NCBI GenBank assembly: GCA_946631295.1
Contig: CAMOZY010000007.1
Location: forward strand, 1 to 64,000
Source of the DNA: an uncultured Lachnospiraceae bacterium
Lineage (GTDB): Bacteria; Bacillota; Clostridia; Lachnospirales; Lachnospiraceae
Reading direction: 5' to 3'
Length of the DNA stretch: 64,000 nt
Position 1 is the stretch's first letter, and each line of letters begins with the position of its first letter. Below the pieces are notes generated by a model that did not search any database, was not told where the DNA came from, and saw nothing but the letters and a program-made list of their open reading frames with translations. Below are positions 60,930 to 64,000 of this stretch, one piece after another. The translations under genes were made by a program, and so were the position numbers.

Positions 60930-62219
60930 TTAGCATAAAATCAGCCCTTTATCCACCAGTGTTTGGAAGGACTTGATTATACCGAATTTTCCGTGAGGCC
61001 ATGTAAGTCCGCCCTGAAAATATGCGGTATAGGGCTCTCTTAATGGTCCGTCAGCAGAAAGCTCTATTGATGAACCGGAAACAAAGGTGCCTGCAGCCAT
61101 AATAACCTTCGAATCATACCCAGGCATATCCCAGGGTTCCGGAGCATACTGTGAATCAACGGGCGCAGCAGCCTGTATTCCTTCACAAAACGATATAAGT
61201 CCTTCAGGCTTGCCGAAGGTTATTGCCTGAATGATATCATGTCTTTCCTCTGACGCAGCGGGATAAGCACCAAATCCATACTTTTCATATAATGTAGCTG
61301 CAAATATCGCACTCTTGAGAGCCGAAGCCGTAACTATCGGTCCCATAAAAAATCCCTGATACATTCGCGGAAGCGCACTGAGTGAAGGTCCCACTTCCCT
61401 TCCAAGTCCAGGTGCAGTAAGCCTGTAGGAAACGTTTTCAATGCATTCCTTAGTTCCCGCAATATATCCGCCAACCTGTGCCAGACCACCGCCCGGATTT
61501 TTGATAAGCGAACCTACAACCATATCAGCACCGACATCAGTGGGCTCTATTCTTTCAACAAACTCTCCGTAGCAGTTATCAACCATGCAGATAATGTCAT
61601 TTCTTACGGATTTAACTGCTTCGATGATCTCCCCTATTGTACTTACCGAGAGTGACGGCCTTGTCTGATAGCCCTTGGATCTTTGTATAGTAACAAGTCT
61701 CGTACTTGGAGTTATTGTCTTTCTAATATTATCAAGGTTCGGAGTTCCGTCATCATTAAGTTCAGCCTGAGCATATGTAATTCCATATTCAGCAAGTGAA
61801 CCTTTAGAAGGCCTTATACCGATCACCTCTTCAAGTGTATCGTAAGGTTTTCCGACAGCGCTCAGAAGCTCATCACCGGGTCTGAGATTACTCATAAGAG
61901 CAAGTGCAAGTGCATGAGTTCCGCATGTGATCTGAGGCCTTACAAGACAATCCTCAGTATGGAAATAATCCGCATAGACCTTTTCAAGAGTATCTCTTCC
62001 AAGATCGTTATATCCGTACCCGCTGGTTCCAAGAAGACAGCTTTCACTTACGTTCTCCTTCTGGAAAGCTCTTAAAACCTTTAACTGGCAAACCTCTGCC
62101 GTTTCATCGATCTTCCGAAATCTTTCATCAAGACCATTAAGCACGTCTTCACATATCTTAAGGACCTCTGAACTGATGCCAAGTTCCCTATATATATCAG
62201 TTATTTCGGTAAAACTCAT
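60930..62219 (-). CDS. Methionine gamma-lyase family protein (YnbB-like)
   Basis: A PLP fold-type I protein of 429 residues. PLP Lys is in VTIQRSKGYQTRPS; Asp and His contacts are in CMVDNCYGEF and CGTHALALALMS. This family, once called aluminium resistance protein, sits next to miaA in many Firmicutes. The reaction is not established. It overlaps miaA by 4 bp. Confidence 0.9.
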   Translation of the reverse strand: MSFTEITDIYRELGISSEVLKICEDVLNGLDERFRKIDETAEVCQLKVLRAFQKENVSESCLLGTSGYGYNDLGRDTLEKVYADYFHTEDCLVRPQITCGTHALALALMSNLRPGDELLSAVGKPYDTLEEVIGIRPSKGSLAEYGITYAQAELNDDGTPNLDNIRKTITPSTRLVTIQRSKGYQTRPSLSVSTIGEIIEAVKSVRNDIICMVDNCYGEFVERIEPTDVGADMVVGSLIKNPGGGLAQVGGYIAGTKECIENVSYRLTAPGLGREVGPSLSALPRMYQGFFMGPIVTASALKSAIFAATLYEKYGFGAYPAASEERHDIIQAITFGKPEGLISFCEGIQAAAPVDSQYAPEPWDMPGYDSKVIMAAGTFVSGSSIELSADGPLREPYTAYFQGGLTWPHGKFGIIKSFQTLVDKGLILC

Positions 62220-63169
62220 TTAAACAATCCTCTTTTCCTGCATTCTTCAGACATGTACCTGCACATTTCTTCGGAACTCTGATTAAATTCACGCCTGTCA
62301 AGATAAATAATATCAGGCTCTCTTTTATACCACGTAAACTGTCTTTTTGCAAAGTGTCTTGTTCGTAATTTTATCTGATATGCCGCTTCTTCAAGAGATA
62401 TCTCCCCGCGAACATAAGGAACCATCTCCTTATAACCTATTGCCTGCAAGGATACACATGAAGGATTCAGGCCGGTATCAAGAAGAGAGCGTACTTCCTT
62501 TTCCAATCCGTTTGATATCATTTCATCAACACGGGAATCTATTCTTTCATAGATCAGACTGCGTTCATCCGTCAAAACAAAATATGCAGCATTGTAGGCA
62601 GGTTCTCTCAAAGCTTCCTTGCGGTTATGATCAGAGATCTTTTTCCCTGTGAGATGATAATATTCGAGTGCTCTGATCACCCTTTTGACATTACCCTCAG
62701 GTATTGCGGCTGCACTTTCCGGATCAATCTCCTCAAGCATGGAATGAAGATATGATGTACCCTTTTCTTCGCACAGCTTAGTCAGTTCATCCCTGTATTT
62801 TTCATCAGGTCCGTCATCATCAAATACAACTCCCTTTAAAAGAGCCTGAATATAAAAGCCGGTTCCTCCAACTATCAGAGGAACTTTTCCCTTTGCATAT
62901 ATAGTTTCCATGGCTTCTTCAGCCATCTCCTTAAATCTGAATGCAGAATAATCTTCGGATGGGTCACAGACATCTATCAGATAATGCGTAACTCCGTACT
63001 TTTCCGCTTCAGTTATCTTAGCGGTACCTATATCCATACCGCGATATACCTGTGCAGAATCTGCAGATATGATCTCGAGATTTTCTTTTAGTGCAAAAGA
63101 AACGGAAAGAGAAGTCTTTCCGACTGCAGTAGGTCCTGATAGGATTATGAGCGGTCGTTTTGAATCCAT
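62216..63169 (-). CDS. miaA: tRNA dimethylallyltransferase
   Basis: MiaA adds a dimethylallyl group to A37 of tRNAs reading U-starting codons. The 317 residues show P-loop SGPTAVGKTSLS, SADSAQVYRGMDIGTAK, VGGTGFYIQALLKG and the C-terminal RTRHFAKRQFTWYKR. It overlaps mutL by one base, the common mutL-miaA pairing. Confidence 0.96.
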   Translation of the reverse strand: MDSKRPLIILSGPTAVGKTSLSVSFALKENLEIISADSAQVYRGMDIGTAKITEAEKYGVTHYLIDVCDPSEDYSAFRFKEMAEEAMETIYAKGKVPLIVGGTGFYIQALLKGVVFDDDGPDEKYRDELTKLCEEKGTSYLHSMLEEIDPESAAAIPEGNVKRVIRALEYYHLTGKKISDHNRKEALREPAYNAAYFVLTDERSLIYERIDSRVDEMISNGLEKEVRSLLDTGLNPSCVSLQAIGYKEMVPYVRGEISLEEAAYQIKLRTRHFAKRQFTWYKREPDIIYLDRREFNQSSEEMCRYMSEECRKRGLFK

Positions 63170-64000
63170 TAATCCACTATCCTTTTGAATTTCTTTTCCA
63201 TTTCAGTTTTAGTCATTTGAATTATAGTGGGTCTTCCGTGAGGACAGTTATAAGGATTATCCAGAGTAAGAAGTTCGTCTATAAGCTTCTCTGCCTGTTC
63301 GTATCCTATCCTGTCTCCGCCTTTTACCGATGCTTTACATGCCATTCCGGCAATCTTTTCATCAATTGTTTTGAAAGGACCTGCACCGGGATTTTCAGAG
63401 ATTTCATCAAGAATAGCAAGGAACAGTTCCTTTTCGGAATGTCCAAACAGATCCGTAGGAACTCCGCGAAGTGCATACTCGCTTCCGCCAAACGGTTCAA
63501 TCTCAAATCCGATCTTTTCAAAAGAAGACATATTTTCAGTAAGCACCTGTTCTTCCGATGAAGTCAGAGATACTATCACGGGAGGCATAAGCATCTGAGT
63601 CGGATGTTCACCCGCATACATCCTTTTAACCATACGCTCATAATTTACTTTTTCATGAGCTGCGTGCTGATCGATAATAAACATCTTATCTTCATACTGA
63701 ACTATCCAATAAGTATCAAAGACCTGTCCGATGATCCTGTATGAAGCTCTTTTATCTCTGTCGAGAAGATGGTCGTCAAATAATTCCTTCTGTTTATAGA
63801 CGGCCGATTTCAGAAAATCATTTTCAGGCGATACACTCTGAGACTTGTCAGTATCTGTTTCATCAGAAGTCTTGTCGCCATATGTCCTGATCACATCTTC
63901 TTTTTTCTGTGTTTCTGATGAAGCTTTACCCGTATCTTTTCTGTCATCTTCGAAAAACAGATCGTCATCATCTTTTTCTGAAACAAAGGACTCTTTTACG
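63169..64000 (-). CDS. mutL: DNA mismatch repair protein MutL, C-terminal part (truncated by window edge)
   Basis: The frame is open to the right edge, so about 276 residues of the C-terminus are seen. They begin in an acidic, disordered linker and end with the dimerisation/endonuclease domain. The metal-binding endonuclease motif DQHAAHEKVNYE is present, along with ACKASVKGG and CPHGRPT, as in MutL of bacteria without MutH. The ATPase domain lies outside the window. Confidence 0.94.
   Translation of the reverse strand, partial: VKESFVSEKDDDDLFFEDDRKDTGKASSETQKKEDVIRTYGDKTSDETDTDKSQSVSPENDFLKSAVYKQKELFDDHLLDRDKRASYRIIGQVFDTYWIVQYEDKMFIIDQHAAHEKVNYERMVKRMYAGEHPTQMLMPPVIVSLTSSEEQVLTENMSSFEKIGFEIEPFGGSEYALRGVPTDLFGHSEKELFLAILDEISENPGAGPFKTIDEKIAGMACKASVKGGDRIGYEQAEKLIDELLTLDNPYNCPHGRPTIIQMTKTEMEKKFKRIVD

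Overview
The window is chromosomal DNA of a low-to-moderate GC Gram-positive anaerobe, most likely a Lachnospiraceae-type Clostridia (Butyrivibrio/Roseburia-like). The pointers are RecU, SepF, LexA with GAAC-type boxes, the TIGR03960/DUF2344/RNase E-G group, Prp with an L27 that carries a cleavable N-terminus, a NiCo riboswitch, DUF3048 and DUF4321 proteins, and the mreBCD-PBP2-minC-rodA-mgsA order. It is almost entirely housekeeping DNA. I saw no prophage, transposase, CRISPR array, rRNA or tRNA gene.

Region 1 (1-28.6 kb, + strand): the end of recG, a DegV protein, a type IIA topoisomerase pair, rsmD-coaD and a coiled-coil protein. After a terminator come an amidase, an SDR, a small membrane protein, an RluA-type pseudouridine synthase and recU. 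A consensus promoter followed by three TTAGCA repeats then drives hisZ-hisG-hisD-hisB and a HisF-like/HisIE fusion, and after these a TIGR03960 radical SAM gene. A 40-bp tandem repeat holding a terminator hairpin marks the start of a three-gene cytosolic signalling cassette: a double-receiver regulator, a PocR-type hybrid kinase with an HPt domain, and a LacI-like ligand-binding protein with no DNA-binding domain. DUF2344 and a short RNase E/G follow, then two overlapping MutS-like ATPase genes.

Region 2 (28.6-40.8 kb, mixed strands): a fused membrane/spermidine-synthase-like protein, an aminotransferase, a 270-bp repeat-rich gap, aroK, dtd and an AI-2E family transporter. An SOS island follows: a Xer-type recombinase, a LysM membrane protein (YneA-like) with LexA-type boxes inside a consensus promoter, a DUF3048 protein, a NiCo-riboswitch-controlled cation efflux gene, and lexA with its own boxes. 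A HAD hydrolase and a DUF4003 protein close the region.

Region 3 (40.8-64 kb, - strand): the rplU-prp-rpmA-obgE-yhbY-yqeK-rsfS operon, which lacks nadD. Next, reading upstream, are a cytidylate-kinase-like gene and the lspA/rluD/aroB group, then sepF-yggS with an HlyD-like protein and a small P-loop protein. A long cell-shape operon runs mutL-miaA-methionine-gamma-lyase-like-DUF4321-radC-mreB-mreC-mreD-PBP2-minC-rodA-mgsA-dacA and lacks minD and minE.

The items most worth a second look are the MutS-like pair with Asn in place of the Walker B Asp, the signalling cassette, the HisF-like pseudoenzyme fused to HisIE, the NiCo riboswitch, the LexA-controlled YneA-like gene, the locally absent minDE and nadD, and two structured intergenic repeat regions. 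All calls rest on reading sequence and motifs by eye; no database search was run.
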